Source: Candidatus Nitronauta litoralis (GTDB lineage Bacteria > Nitrospinota > Nitrospinia > Nitrospinales > Nitrospinaceae). Taken from it: a DNA stretch of 64,000 nucleotides. The position numbers and the translations under genes are program-made. Positions 9,639 through 18,132 of the stretch are shown piece after piece. The notes below the pieces were generated by a model. The model saw only the letters and a list, made by a program, of their open reading frames with translations, was not told where the DNA came from and searched no databases. Numbering within the stretch: the stretch's first letter is position 1; each line of letters starts with the position of its first letter. The stretch lies in the NCBI GenBank assembly GCA_015698285.1, contig CP048685.1, positions 1,736,001-1,800,000 on the forward strand, read 5' to 3'.

Positions 9639-11131
9639 CCTTTGATAAGCCCATCTATATAAATTCGAACACGACCAATGCCTCTACTTTTGATTATGGA
9701 GCAGACCGGGCCAGGGTTTATCAGAAAGACGGAGCGGGGCGTGAAATCCATTACGCGGGTAGTTTGTACGAGAAAGAGATCGATCCGGGCGTAACGACCT
9801 TCACCCACACGCATTATTTGCCGGGCAGTGGTGGCACCGTTGCCATTTACAAGACGACGGAGGTCATTGGCAATAGCACAACGCCAGTCGGCACGTTCTA
9901 CCTGCACCGGGATCATCTGGGTTCTGTGGTGGTGATCACGGATGATGCGGGCGTCGCTGTGGATGAATTGTCTTACGACGCGCACGGCAGAAGGCGTAAC
10001 AACACGGATTGGGTGGACTACGGTGCATCCGTTACATCCCCCGCGACCACACAGCGCGGTTTCACCGGCCACGAGCATCTCGATCATGTGGGATTGATTC
10101 ACATGAATGGTCGCGTGCAGGATCCGATCCTCGGTCGCTTCCTCTCCGCCGATCCGTTCGTGCAGTTCCCTGAAAACCTGCAATCCTTCAACCGCTACAC
10201 CTACATCAACAACAATCCCCTGTCCTTCACCGACCCGAGCGGGTTTATGTTGGGGACAACTATTTTAGCGATTAATTCCCAGTATACTCAGGGTGCGGCT
10301 TTTGGCTCCCTGTACGATTTTCTGTTTGGAAGTGACTTCTCAGTAGGTGGAATTGATTTTGGAGGATTTGGTTTCGAATTTAATGGTCTTCAAGGAACGA
10401 ACATCACTACAATCCAGCAGGCGCAATTTTCTACAAATGGATTGTTTGCTGTTGGTTCTGCTCAGGAAGTAAATGGAAATAGTGTTTTCATTCCAGGCGG
10501 CCGATTCGGTTCTCTAAGAGGCGGAGGGATTTTTGCAACTGGAAGAGGTATCTATAACGAGCAACCGTTATTTGACATATATGCTGAAGGTGGGGAAGCA
10601 CCAAATCCATTTGACGATGATTTCTTAGGTCTGAAATGTAAGGGTTGCTCAACTTTTGATAAAATAGTATGAGGAGTTGAAATTGGCAGTGAATTCACTC
10701 CACAAGGCATAGAGTTAAAATTCTTAAGGTTTCTGGGTGGGCTGGGCAAAGGTATTCTCCGCTTTGGAAAAGGTGGAGGAATCGGGGATGATACCACTGG
10801 ATTAATAGATGTAAATACCTTGCATCGGACTCATGCTCTTCAAGGGAATAAATCGTCAAAAGATGTAAATGCACTAGCTGAAAGTATGCGTAAAGATGGG
10901 TTTGTGGGTGAAGGTATTGATGTTGTAGAGCACAATGGCCAAAAATTTATTATTGATGGGCACCATCGAGCTGCTGCAGCGCGCAGGACCGGAACTGGTG
11001 TAAAAATAAATGTGATTGATGATATTGCAGGACACAATAGTAGTTTTAATAACATTGACGATGTCCTAGATTCAGCGAAAAACGTGGGCTTTGATAGATT
11101 GAGAGATAGGAAGGGGAGGCTTACAAGGTGA
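9605..11131 (+). pseudogene. RHS core end with ParB-like toxin tip, interrupted by TGA
   Basis: A frame open from 9605 with no proper start encodes the C-terminal end of an RHS core: LHRDHLGSVVVITD, SYDAHGRRR, RGFTGHEHLD, then RVQDPILGRFLSADPFVQ and FNRYTYINNNPLSFTDPSGF, the conserved boundary before variable toxin tips. After this comes a glycine-rich linker. A TGA at 10670-10672 stops the frame, but the same frame stays open to 11131 and continues the protein. The last ~100 residues hold a ParB/sulfiredoxin-like fold with QGNKSSKDVNALAESM and the hallmark DGHHRAAAARR, a known class of nuclease-like polymorphic-toxin tips. The N-terminal core repeats are absent. It is either a displaced, inactive orphan tip or a gene with one nonsense mutation. 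Confidence 0.8.
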
Positions 11132-11562
11132 TTGAAATAAGTTTAAAAACCCTTATTGACGACTATCTAAAGCAAGTAGAAGTAGGGATTGAATTATTCA
11201 AGGATAAAATTGGGGATACTCGCCCCTTAAAAGCTTGGAGAGAAAAAATGATCCCTCATCAGGGAAAGTTATCGAATCAGGTTGAGTATCAATTTCATGG
11301 GATTGGATGTTTTTTAATTTTTCCCGATCATGAAATAAATTTCGACTTCGGACCGGAAGGGCGCTACGATGGATTTGATCTTTGGCGTCTTGGTCAATAT
11401 ATAGAAAGTTGTCCTGAAAAATATCCCGAATATCAAGACAAAGAAAAACTTAAAATAGATTTTGAACATGCTATTGAAGATGGTGCAATAGCGAAACTGG
11501 ACCATCCTCATTGCAATTTATACTATTTCACCAGCGCAATTGATAAAAGGATCATCCACTAG
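11128..11562 (+). CDS. Putative immunity protein for the ParB-like tip (144 aa)
   Basis: Begins with GTG overlapping the toxin stop (GTGA, 11128-11131), with GGGGAGG about 10 nt upstream, so it is translationally coupled to the tip. It is a soluble protein with no signal peptide, beginning IEISLKTLIDDYLKQVEVGIELF and rich in Phe, Asp and Tyr. It resembles small helical immunity-type proteins found beside polymorphic toxins (possibly DUF6896-like; recalled, not checked). The frame is intact although the toxin frame is broken, as expected if the immunity is kept after toxin loss. Confidence 0.65.
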   Translation: MIEISLKTLIDDYLKQVEVGIELFKDKIGDTRPLKAWREKMIPHQGKLSNQVEYQFHGIGCFLIFPDHEINFDFGPEGRYDGFDLWRLGQYIESCPEKYPEYQDKEKLKIDFEHAIEDGAIAKLDHPHCNLYYFTSAIDKRIIH

Positions 11563-11581
11563 TATTACATTCTTCTATTAA

Positions 11582-11674
11582 GAAACAGAGCGTCGTGACC
11601 ACCGTCAACTTGATGGTAACAGCGATCCTCTCACCGAGACGTTTGATTACGATGCGCTGAATGTACAAAGCTAG
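11582..11674 (+). pseudogene. RHS YD-repeat scrap
   Basis: A 30-codon open stretch between stops encodes QLDGNSDPLTETFDYDALN, a clear RHS YD repeat. It lies just left of the IS end and has no start codon. It is the remains of an RHS core cut by insertion or deletion. Confidence 0.6.
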
Positions 11675-11686
11675 TATTTGCCGAAC

Positions 11687-12838
11687 AGTGGCCCTTGTTG
11701 GGTATGTGATTTATGCGGCTATTTTAGCTGTCTTTTTTTGTTTTTGCTCCTGTATTTTATCTGGTTTTGGAAGACCTTCCTTGAAGACTGTTTCCGGTGT
11801 CCTGCCGTTCATATTTCTGCCCTGATGAGGACGCTTGGTGTTGTAGTGGATGAAGTAGGTGTCGAGGTCCTTCTGCATTTCGTCGACAGACTCGTACCAT
11901 TTCTTTCTACCCATGATCCGGAAGTGTTCATCGAGTAGTGTTCGATGGAGACGTTCGACAAAGCCGTTACTTTGGGGGCGACGGACTTTTGTGGTGCGGT
12001 GTTCGATCTGTTCTAACTGCAAAAACAGTTCGTAAGGGTGGCGGTCTTTTCGTCCACAAAACTCTCTGCCGTTGTCACTCAAGATGGTCGCGATCCTGGC
12101 ATCGTGAGATTCAAAGAACGGGAGTACCTCGTTGTTAAGCGTCTGGACTGCGGTGATCGGCAACTTGCTGGTGTAGAGCCTTCCCCAGGCGTATCGGCTG
12201 TAGCAATCGATGACACTTTGCAGGTACACACGGCCTACGCCTTTCAAGGTTCCGACCATGAAGGTGTCCACCGCCACCAGGTCACCGGTGTGCCGGGTTT
12301 CGATATGGCGTTCACGGAACTCCGGACTGAACCTTTCTAACGCGCGTATCTGATCTTCGGTCAGGTCGATCTTCTTGCTCTTGATCGATTGTTCCAGCCT
12401 CAGGAATCGTTGATGTTTCTGCAAGAGGTTGTGACGGCTCCACACACCCCGGACGCCGCCCGAGGAAACGTTGATTCCTGTAAGGACCAGGTCCTGGGCA
12501 ACTCTAAGACATCCATGGGAAGGATGTTTCAGGGAATAATCGAGAACCGCCTGTTCTACTGTTTCAGAAACCCGGTTGGGATGAGGACTTTTGGCACCGG
12601 GCAGACGGTCAATCAACCCATCGGCTCCATAGGTCTGGTAGTTCCTGCGAATCTCGTAGAACTGGGTGCGGGAATACCCCATAATCTTGCAGGCTTTGCT
12701 GACGTTACCCAGTTCACCTGCCAGCTCTAGCATGGACAGTTTTCTTCGTGCTACCTTGTTCCTGGTGGTCATTGGATTCTCCTTGTCGAGTAAGTTTGTA
12801 AGCGTTAGACACTTACAATTTACCCAATCAAGGGCCAA
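11687..12838 (-). mobile_element. IS481-type insertion sequence
   Basis: A single transposase gene is framed by imperfect inverted repeats: TGGCCCTTGTTGGGTA at 11689-11704 and TACCCAATCAAGGGCCA at 12821-12837. The arms differ by one inserted base and one or two changes. Exact outer ends and target duplication could not be fixed by eye. It inserted beside an RHS scrap on the left and a second, truncated transposase on the right. Confidence 0.8.
11711..12772 (-). CDS. IS481 family transposase
   Basis: DDE transposase of about 353 residues. The start is ATG 12772, chosen because AAGGAGAA lies 8 nt upstream; the frame is open further back without support. An N-terminal helix-turn-helix region (NVSKACKIMGYSRTQFYEIR) is followed by the integrase core: first Asp in LVAVDTFMVG, second in ILSDNGREF, Glu in NGFVERLHR, then the HYNTKRPHQGRNMNGRTP tail typical of IS481/IS3-like enzymes. 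All catalytic residues are present and the frame is intact, so it may be active. The C-terminus is lysine/glutamine-rich. Confidence 0.93.
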   Translation of the reverse strand: MTTRNKVARRKLSMLELAGELGNVSKACKIMGYSRTQFYEIRRNYQTYGADGLIDRLPGAKSPHPNRVSETVEQAVLDYSLKHPSHGCLRVAQDLVLTGINVSSGGVRGVWSRHNLLQKHQRFLRLEQSIKSKKIDLTEDQIRALERFSPEFRERHIETRHTGDLVAVDTFMVGTLKGVGRVYLQSVIDCYSRYAWGRLYTSKLPITAVQTLNNEVLPFFESHDARIATILSDNGREFCGRKDRHPYELFLQLEQIEHRTTKVRRPQSNGFVERLHRTLLDEHFRIMGRKKWYESVDEMQKDLDTYFIHYNTKRPHQGRNMNGRTPETVFKEGLPKPDKIQEQKQKKTAKIAA

Positions 12839-12890
12839 TGACCACTTTCTTTTCAAAAATGATCAACTGTTAGTCAATTACTGGCAACCT

Positions 12891-13328
12891 TCAGACCTGA
12901 ACATGATGGCCGGGGACTTGTTTCTCATACCGCTTGGTAACAACCGATCGCTTTCTGGCATTCTGGGGTAGTTTGATTAAACCATGCCGCAGGAGGGTGT
13001 TACGGGCGGCTCCTGAGGAAATCCGGATGTCATGATAGCGTTCCAGATACCAGACGATTCGTTGCGGACCCATGTGATAGGTCTTGCGAAGGTAAAGGAT
13101 TTTTTCATAAACCTCATCCGGGTATAGGTGCGGCGCATTTCCATAGGAAGGTCCTGGGCTTCGATTGATCAGGCCAGGCTCTCCCCTTTCTTCATAGGCT
13201 CGTTTCCACTCATAGAAAGTGGTCCTTGAAATCCCAAAATAGCGGCAGGTTTTAGAAACGTTTTTAGTTTCCCTGGCGTGGGCTAAAACTCTCAGTTTTC
13301 GACTAATATCTCGTTCTTCAGGTGTCAT
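12891..13328 (-). pseudogene. Truncated IS481-like transposase (N-terminal part)
   Basis: Encodes about 145 residues of a second, distantly related IS481-type transposase. A helix-turn-helix region (NVSKTCRYFGISRTTFYEWK) is followed by GPQRIVWYLERYHDIRISS, then the frame ends at VPGHHVQV, exactly where the first catalytic Asp should follow. The catalytic domain is therefore lost. The start is ATG 13328, with CGGAGG five bases upstream; the GTG before it is too close to that site. A TTGACA upstream in the AGGTTGACAGG end fits a transposon-borne promoter. Confidence 0.85.
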
Positions 13329-13440
13329 CACGACCTCCGGTTAAAAAGGTTCAATACGACCAAAACCTGTCAACCTATCTCGTGAGTTTCAAAGCAATGA
13401 CGAAGGGTAGATGCATTCAAAAATGATTGAGGTCAAAATC

Positions 13441-13483
13441 CAAGGCGAGATTCTTCGTCGCCTTGCGGCTTCTCAGAATGACA
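13441..13483 (+). repeat. Dispersed repeat family A, copy 1
   Basis: CAAGGCGAGATTCTTC at one end and TCAGAATGACA at the other, with a variable core (GTCGCCTTGCGGCT). It lies in the 13332-13643 gap, which holds no gene. Confidence 0.8.
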
Positions 13484-13574
13484 TGCATTCGTCGGATCTA
13501 GAGTTTAAAAACCATTGTTGGAAATTTTTCAGAACGGCTCACTGATTCTTAAAATCAGGAGGAACCATCACCAT

Positions 13575-13620
13575 CTTGTCATTCTGAGCGAAACAAAGTG
13601 TAGTGAAGAATCTCGCCTTG
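13575..13620 (-). repeat. Dispersed repeat family A, copy 2 (inverted)
   Basis: Same ends as copy 1 in opposite orientation. Over 46 bp it matches the copy at 55261-55306 with only a few differences, including the core CACTACACTTTGTTTCG. Confidence 0.85.
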
Positions 13621-13643
13621 GATTTTTTTGTTTCGCTGATTTC

Positions 13644-16478
13644 TTACTGAACTTTGGCGGGGGAAGACTCTGTAGCGATTGGTTCTGTCGCTGGAGCAGG
13701 GGGAGTGGGTTTAACGGGTTTGGCGGCACTCAACGCCTGGCCTAACGCGTCGAGGTCTTGCTGGTAACCGCTCACCGCTGCATCGATTTTTTTCTGTGAT
13801 GACACGGCGCGGTCAAAGAACGTTTTGATCTTTTCGTAATCGGCCTGACTCAGCACTACACCGTCAACTCCCACATCAGAAGGCATGGAAGAGGTTCCAG
13901 AATCGGGTGCGATGGTCGGCGATTTTAATTGTATCCCTTCAAATATTTTGGCCAGGGCTTTTTCCAGCGTCTGTTCCATAGCGATCTTGTTTTCATACCC
14001 GACAATGACCCGTTTGAGTTCGGGAATCTTGCCGGTGTCTGCTTTCAGGTAAAGCGGTCTCACAAAGATCAGTGATTCTTCAATCGGGATCACCAGCAGG
14101 TTGCCCTGGATTACCTGCGATCCACGCTGGTCCCACATGCTGATCTGGCGTGAGATTTCGGCTTCCTGGTTGATACGCGCCACAATCTGGCTGGGACCGT
14201 AAATCAGTTTCTGTTTGGGGAATGTGTAGAGCACGAGTTTGCCGTAATCCGCGCCGTCGCTTCGGGCCACCATCCAGGCCGCCATGTTCTGCTTGCCCTT
14301 GGGCGTGAAGGGCAGCATCAGGATGTACTCTTCTTTCTCTTTCCCCGGCAGTTTCATGATGGTGTAATACGGCTGCATTTTCTTGGCGTCGATTTCCGGG
14401 ATATCCCATTCATCTTCCTTGTTGTAAAACACCTGCGGGGTTTTCATGTGGTACTGCGTGTAAACAAGCGTTTGCAGGGAGAACAGGTCCGATGGATAAC
14501 GGATGTGACTTCGTAAATCTGCCGGCATGTCTTTCAGTTCGCGAAACATTTTCGGAAATACCTGCCGGTAGGTCTGGATGATCGGGTCTTTTTCGTCGGC
14601 TACGTAATACGTGATGGTGCCTTCATAGGCATCGACGGTGACCTTGACGGAGTTTCGAATGTAATTGGCGGTGCCGCCGAGCATGTCTGTGTCTCGCACG
14701 CGGACGGAGTAGGGTAACCGGTCACTCACCGTATAGGCATCGACCATCCACACCAGCCGTCCCGCATCGGTGATCACCATATAGGGGTCGCCGTCGTATT
14801 TGAGGAAGGGCGCTATTTTGCTGACACGTTCCTTGATGTTTCGGTAGAACAGGAGTCGACTGTCATTTTTGATGTCCTCAGAGAACAGTATTTTCATTGT
14901 TTTGAAACGCGCCGCCAACAGCAACTTGCGGAACCAGGAGCCGATTTCAACGCCTCCCGACCCTTCGTAATTTTTGTAAACGTTTTTCTCCCCTTCCGGG
15001 TAATCAAATTCCTTGGTGCCCGTATTGACGAACACGTGGTCGTTGGACAGTTCGCCATAATAAATTTCCGGACGAGTCACCTGCAGGTCAACGCTCGATC
15101 TCGGCGGAATGTCCTTGATGTGCAGCACAGGAAGGCCCTGTGGGCTCATCAGATTCACCGGGCTGAGGGAGACACCGTAACCGTGGGTGAAGGTGAGGTG
15201 CTCGTTGATCCAGGTCCGGTTGGGTAGATTGGTCGAAAGCAGTTCACGCGGTGACAAAAGAGTCTGCTGGTAACGTCCGTTAATAGTGTAGCGGTCGTTG
15301 TCCACTGACTGGAACTGGTAATAGGTGCGGATTTCCTGGATCTGTCCGAGCGTGTCGAGCAGGGGTTCCTGATCCCAAAGGCGGATATTTTCTATGGTGA
15401 CATCGTTGCGTTCGATGCTTTCCCGGCTGAGGCTGTTTGAACCGGTGAGCACATTTTCTTCTACCTGATCCAGCCCATACCCGATGCGTGTTCCGGCGAT
15501 GGAATGTTCGATGTAGGGAGTTTCCTTGATGAGTTCGTTTGGATCGACAACGAACTTTTGTAACAAGTTGGAATAACCGTTTCCGCCAACCAAAACCACG
15601 ATGGTACCGATCAGGATGTATATAGGGCGACGCAGGCTGGTACTGTTTCGATTTAGAACACTGACCACGGCCCCGATCAGGCTCATGATGATGGCGAGGC
15701 CCATCGCGGGCAGTCGACCATAATCATTGGCATAACTGACTCCGGTTACGACACTGGTACGTCCATCGACTACCAGTCCAAACCGTCTCATGTACACGTC
15801 CATCGCAAAAAACAGAAAGCCGAAGAAAAACAGCCAGGACAAGGCACGGCGGCCTTCAGGGTAGGTGACGATTCCGTTCGTGGTGAACGTGATGTGTTGC
15901 TTGAAGAAATGTATCAGGGTCATACCAATGGCGATCACAACAAATGCCTGCCAGGCCAGTCCTTTTGCCATCGACCAGAGTGGTAGTGTGAACAGGTAAA
16001 AGGAATAATCCTTTTCAAAGATGGGATCGCTTTTGCCGAACGGGACCTGGTTCAGAAACTTCATGACCACATCCCATTGCTGCGCAAAAATCAGTCCCGT
16101 CATGATGGCGAGTACCAGGGGAATAAACAGCACCAGCGGTTTCAGATTGTCTGCCATGAGCTGTAAAAACGGTGCATCGCGGCGCACACGGTCCGATAAC
16201 ACGACTGGAAGGTGCGCCGATTTTTTATAGGTGGTTTTCAGCGTTCCATAGGTGATGATGAAAAAAGCGCTTCCGGCGAGGAGGCCAAGTCCTGTTTGCG
16301 CCCCCAGCATGGTCCATATGACGGAGAGAAACCCGTATTGTTCGAACCAGAGCAGGTCGAAATAGAATTCGATGATCTGGTCGGCAGAGATCAGCGCGAT
16401 GACAATGATCGCGGCCAGCAGGAACCATATTTTCCCAGGACCTTTGACGCGTGGTGGCGGTGGTGGTTTTATTTCCAT
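13644..16478 (-). CDS. UPF0182 family membrane protein
   Basis: Large (944 aa) multi-pass membrane protein of the COG1615/UPF0182 family, whose biochemical role is unknown. The N-terminal third has about seven hydrophobic segments (for example IWFLLAAIIVIALISAD and AFVVIAIGMTLIHFF). The rest is a large soluble, probably extracytoplasmic domain with the conserved family stretches GYSNLLQKFVVDPNEL, YGLDQVEENVL and DGDPYMVITDAGRLVWMVDAY. The C-terminal 60 residues are proline/alanine-rich and probably disordered. The length is normal for the family. It overlaps the upstream redoxin gene by 10 bp, so both are likely translated from one mRNA. Confidence 0.9.
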   Translation of the reverse strand: MEIKPPPPPRVKGPGKIWFLLAAIIVIALISADQIIEFYFDLLWFEQYGFLSVIWTMLGAQTGLGLLAGSAFFIITYGTLKTTYKKSAHLPVVLSDRVRRDAPFLQLMADNLKPLVLFIPLVLAIMTGLIFAQQWDVVMKFLNQVPFGKSDPIFEKDYSFYLFTLPLWSMAKGLAWQAFVVIAIGMTLIHFFKQHITFTTNGIVTYPEGRRALSWLFFFGFLFFAMDVYMRRFGLVVDGRTSVVTGVSYANDYGRLPAMGLAIIMSLIGAVVSVLNRNSTSLRRPIYILIGTIVVLVGGNGYSNLLQKFVVDPNELIKETPYIEHSIAGTRIGYGLDQVEENVLTGSNSLSRESIERNDVTIENIRLWDQEPLLDTLGQIQEIRTYYQFQSVDNDRYTINGRYQQTLLSPRELLSTNLPNRTWINEHLTFTHGYGVSLSPVNLMSPQGLPVLHIKDIPPRSSVDLQVTRPEIYYGELSNDHVFVNTGTKEFDYPEGEKNVYKNYEGSGGVEIGSWFRKLLLAARFKTMKILFSEDIKNDSRLLFYRNIKERVSKIAPFLKYDGDPYMVITDAGRLVWMVDAYTVSDRLPYSVRVRDTDMLGGTANYIRNSVKVTVDAYEGTITYYVADEKDPIIQTYRQVFPKMFRELKDMPADLRSHIRYPSDLFSLQTLVYTQYHMKTPQVFYNKEDEWDIPEIDAKKMQPYYTIMKLPGKEKEEYILMLPFTPKGKQNMAAWMVARSDGADYGKLVLYTFPKQKLIYGPSQIVARINQEAEISRQISMWDQRGSQVIQGNLLVIPIEESLIFVRPLYLKADTGKIPELKRVIVGYENKIAMEQTLEKALAKIFEGIQLKSPTIAPDSGTSSMPSDVGVDGVVLSQADYEKIKTFFDRAVSSQKKIDAAVSGYQQDLDALGQALSAAKPVKPTPPAPATEPIATESSPAKVQ

Positions 16479-17017
16479 TTGATTGAACAGCCCATGGATG
16501 GTGTTTGTTTTTCCGGAGCGGGACGGCCCGCGACCAGCTCTTTCAATGCAGCTTTCAGTTCTTCACTAGTAACTTTTTCAGGTTCCTGCCAGTTGTCATC
16601 CAGTCGCCCACGGTAGGCCAGCTTGCGATCCTGATCATAGACAAAAAAATCAGGTGTGCAAACTGCATCGTATTGCCGCGCCACTTCCTGTGAGTCATCG
16701 ATCAGGTAGGGGAAGGTCATTCCTTTTTCTTCGGCGAGTTGCTTCATGCACTCGGGCGAATCGTCTGGATATTTTTCGGCATCGTTGGGATTGATCCCGA
16801 CAAACTGAACTCCGGAATTTTCAAAATGACGCGCTAAAGAGACCAGGCGGTCCAGTATTGCTTTGACGTATGGACAATGATTGCACATGAATATCACAAC
16901 AAGGATTTTCGCGTCCTTGAAATCTTCAAGAGTGTAACGTTTGCCATCCGGGTCGGGAAGATTGAAATCGTGTGCTGTGGTTCCAAGAGGAGCCATATTG
17001 GAATGCATCAATGCCAT
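16469..17017 (-). CDS. Thioredoxin-fold (redoxin/AhpC-TSA type) protein
   Basis: Peroxiredoxin/thioredoxin-like protein of about 183 residues. After a short N-terminus (GTTAHDFNLPDPDGKRYTL) comes VVIFMCNHCPYVKA with a Cys45-x-x-Cys48 pair, and later the cis-Pro region DAVCTPDFFVYD; this is the pattern of the CxxC redoxin family close to the alkyl-hydroperoxide-reductase fold. No signal peptide is evident from the chosen ATG at 17017; longer starts exist but have no ribosome site. Role: thiol-disulfide exchange or peroxide handling, substrate unknown. The stop lies inside the start region of the UPF0182 gene. Confidence 0.82.
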   Translation of the reverse strand: MALMHSNMAPLGTTAHDFNLPDPDGKRYTLEDFKDAKILVVIFMCNHCPYVKAILDRLVSLARHFENSGVQFVGINPNDAEKYPDDSPECMKQLAEEKGMTFPYLIDDSQEVARQYDAVCTPDFFVYDQDRKLAYRGRLDDNWQEPEKVTSEELKAALKELVAGRPAPEKQTPSMGCSIKWK

Positions 17018-17129
17018 ATCATGATCTCGTAAATTTAGTTGTGTCTGGGACAGACTGGAGTTGGAATGCGCTGGATATAAAACACATGCTATCACGGGGA
17101 TAACGCTACCGCAATGGAGGGATGTCCGC

Positions 17130-18038
17130 TTAACTTTTACAGGACATGCCGGAAATCCGGCAGGTGTAACACGCGGAATGGCTCAGGGGATAGGGTCGTA
17201 AAGTGTCGCTGATATTGGCTCCCATTCGTGCGGAAGGTTCTTCCACCAGAATCGGACATACATACACGCCATCTTCAGTTGCCATGCGGGAAGACGAACA
17301 TTGGAGGTTGGTAATCGGCCAGTTTTCGAAACAGGCTTCGGTTACCCGTTCATGCGCATGGTATTCACGTGCTGTTTTTTCCAGCTCACCCATCAGGAAC
17401 CCTGGCAGGAATTTTGCCTGGCCGTTGGGGGCACCCAGATCGCTCAAAAACTGCAGCGTTTTCTTTTCCATGATCGGGTCATCGTCTTCATCCCAGCTCC
17501 TCACCAGTGTCAAATGAGTGGGAAATCCGGCCGCCGACAAATTGCGGATACCTTCGGTGGCCTGTCGAAATGAGTTTTCACCACGCACGGAATCGTTTTC
17601 TTTTTCGTCCAGACTGTCCAGGCTGACTCTGAAGTGGAGCGGATGGCGGCTGCGGGCTTGAATCTCTTTAAGTTGTTCTACCCGTTTTTTGTTCAGGGTG
17701 GTGCCGTTGGTGAGTGCGTGGCAGGGTCCGTATTCCAGAATGGCTTCCAGGATTTCCATGATCTGGGGATTCAGGAACACTTCTCCGCCAGTGATGTAAA
17801 TGTCCTGCACACCTTGAGCCTTTGCTTCTTCCAGATGAGCCCGAACCTTGCCGAGAGTCATCATGGGAATGTTGTGGTTTTCAGGATGGCAGCTGATGAA
17901 ACAATGGTTGCACGACAGGTTGCAGAGCGTGCCTCCGACCTGCAGCCACAGGGTCTGGAGTCCTGTGAAAGGAACCTCGGGAATGCGTTCCACCACGGGA
18001 GCGGTTTCTGGAATGGGTTGTCTTGGTACAAAATCCAT
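17130..18038 (-). CDS. Radical SAM protein
   Basis: Radical S-adenosylmethionine enzyme of 302 residues. The cluster motif is CNLSCNHC (Cys39, Cys43, Cys46), followed by the SAM-binding ITGGEVFLNP motif near residue 95 and the SLDSLDE strand of the TIM barrel. C-terminal cysteines (LQCSSSR, YVCPIL, ACYTCRISGMSC) suggest auxiliary Fe-S ligands of SPASM/twitch type. The reaction is unknown. It sits on the same strand between the unknown 370-residue protein (95 bp away) and the redoxin gene. Confidence 0.88.
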   Translation of the reverse strand: MDFVPRQPIPETAPVVERIPEVPFTGLQTLWLQVGGTLCNLSCNHCFISCHPENHNIPMMTLGKVRAHLEEAKAQGVQDIYITGGEVFLNPQIMEILEAILEYGPCHALTNGTTLNKKRVEQLKEIQARSRHPLHFRVSLDSLDEKENDSVRGENSFRQATEGIRNLSAAGFPTHLTLVRSWDEDDDPIMEKKTLQFLSDLGAPNGQAKFLPGFLMGELEKTAREYHAHERVTEACFENWPITNLQCSSSRMATEDGVYVCPILVEEPSARMGANISDTLRPYPLSHSACYTCRISGMSCKS

Positions 18039-18132
18039 GAGTTCAGCCTAGCAAAAAGGGAGCAGGGGTAAAACAGAAACCTTGCACTATATAAGGATCT
18101 GTCGTCTGGCGGAAGAAACCCTTACAGGAGGA

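Noticed and set aside
9620-10183. 187-codon open frame on the minus strand
   Set aside because: Shadow of the RHS core on the other strand; the plus-strand frame has clear RHS motifs and this one has none.
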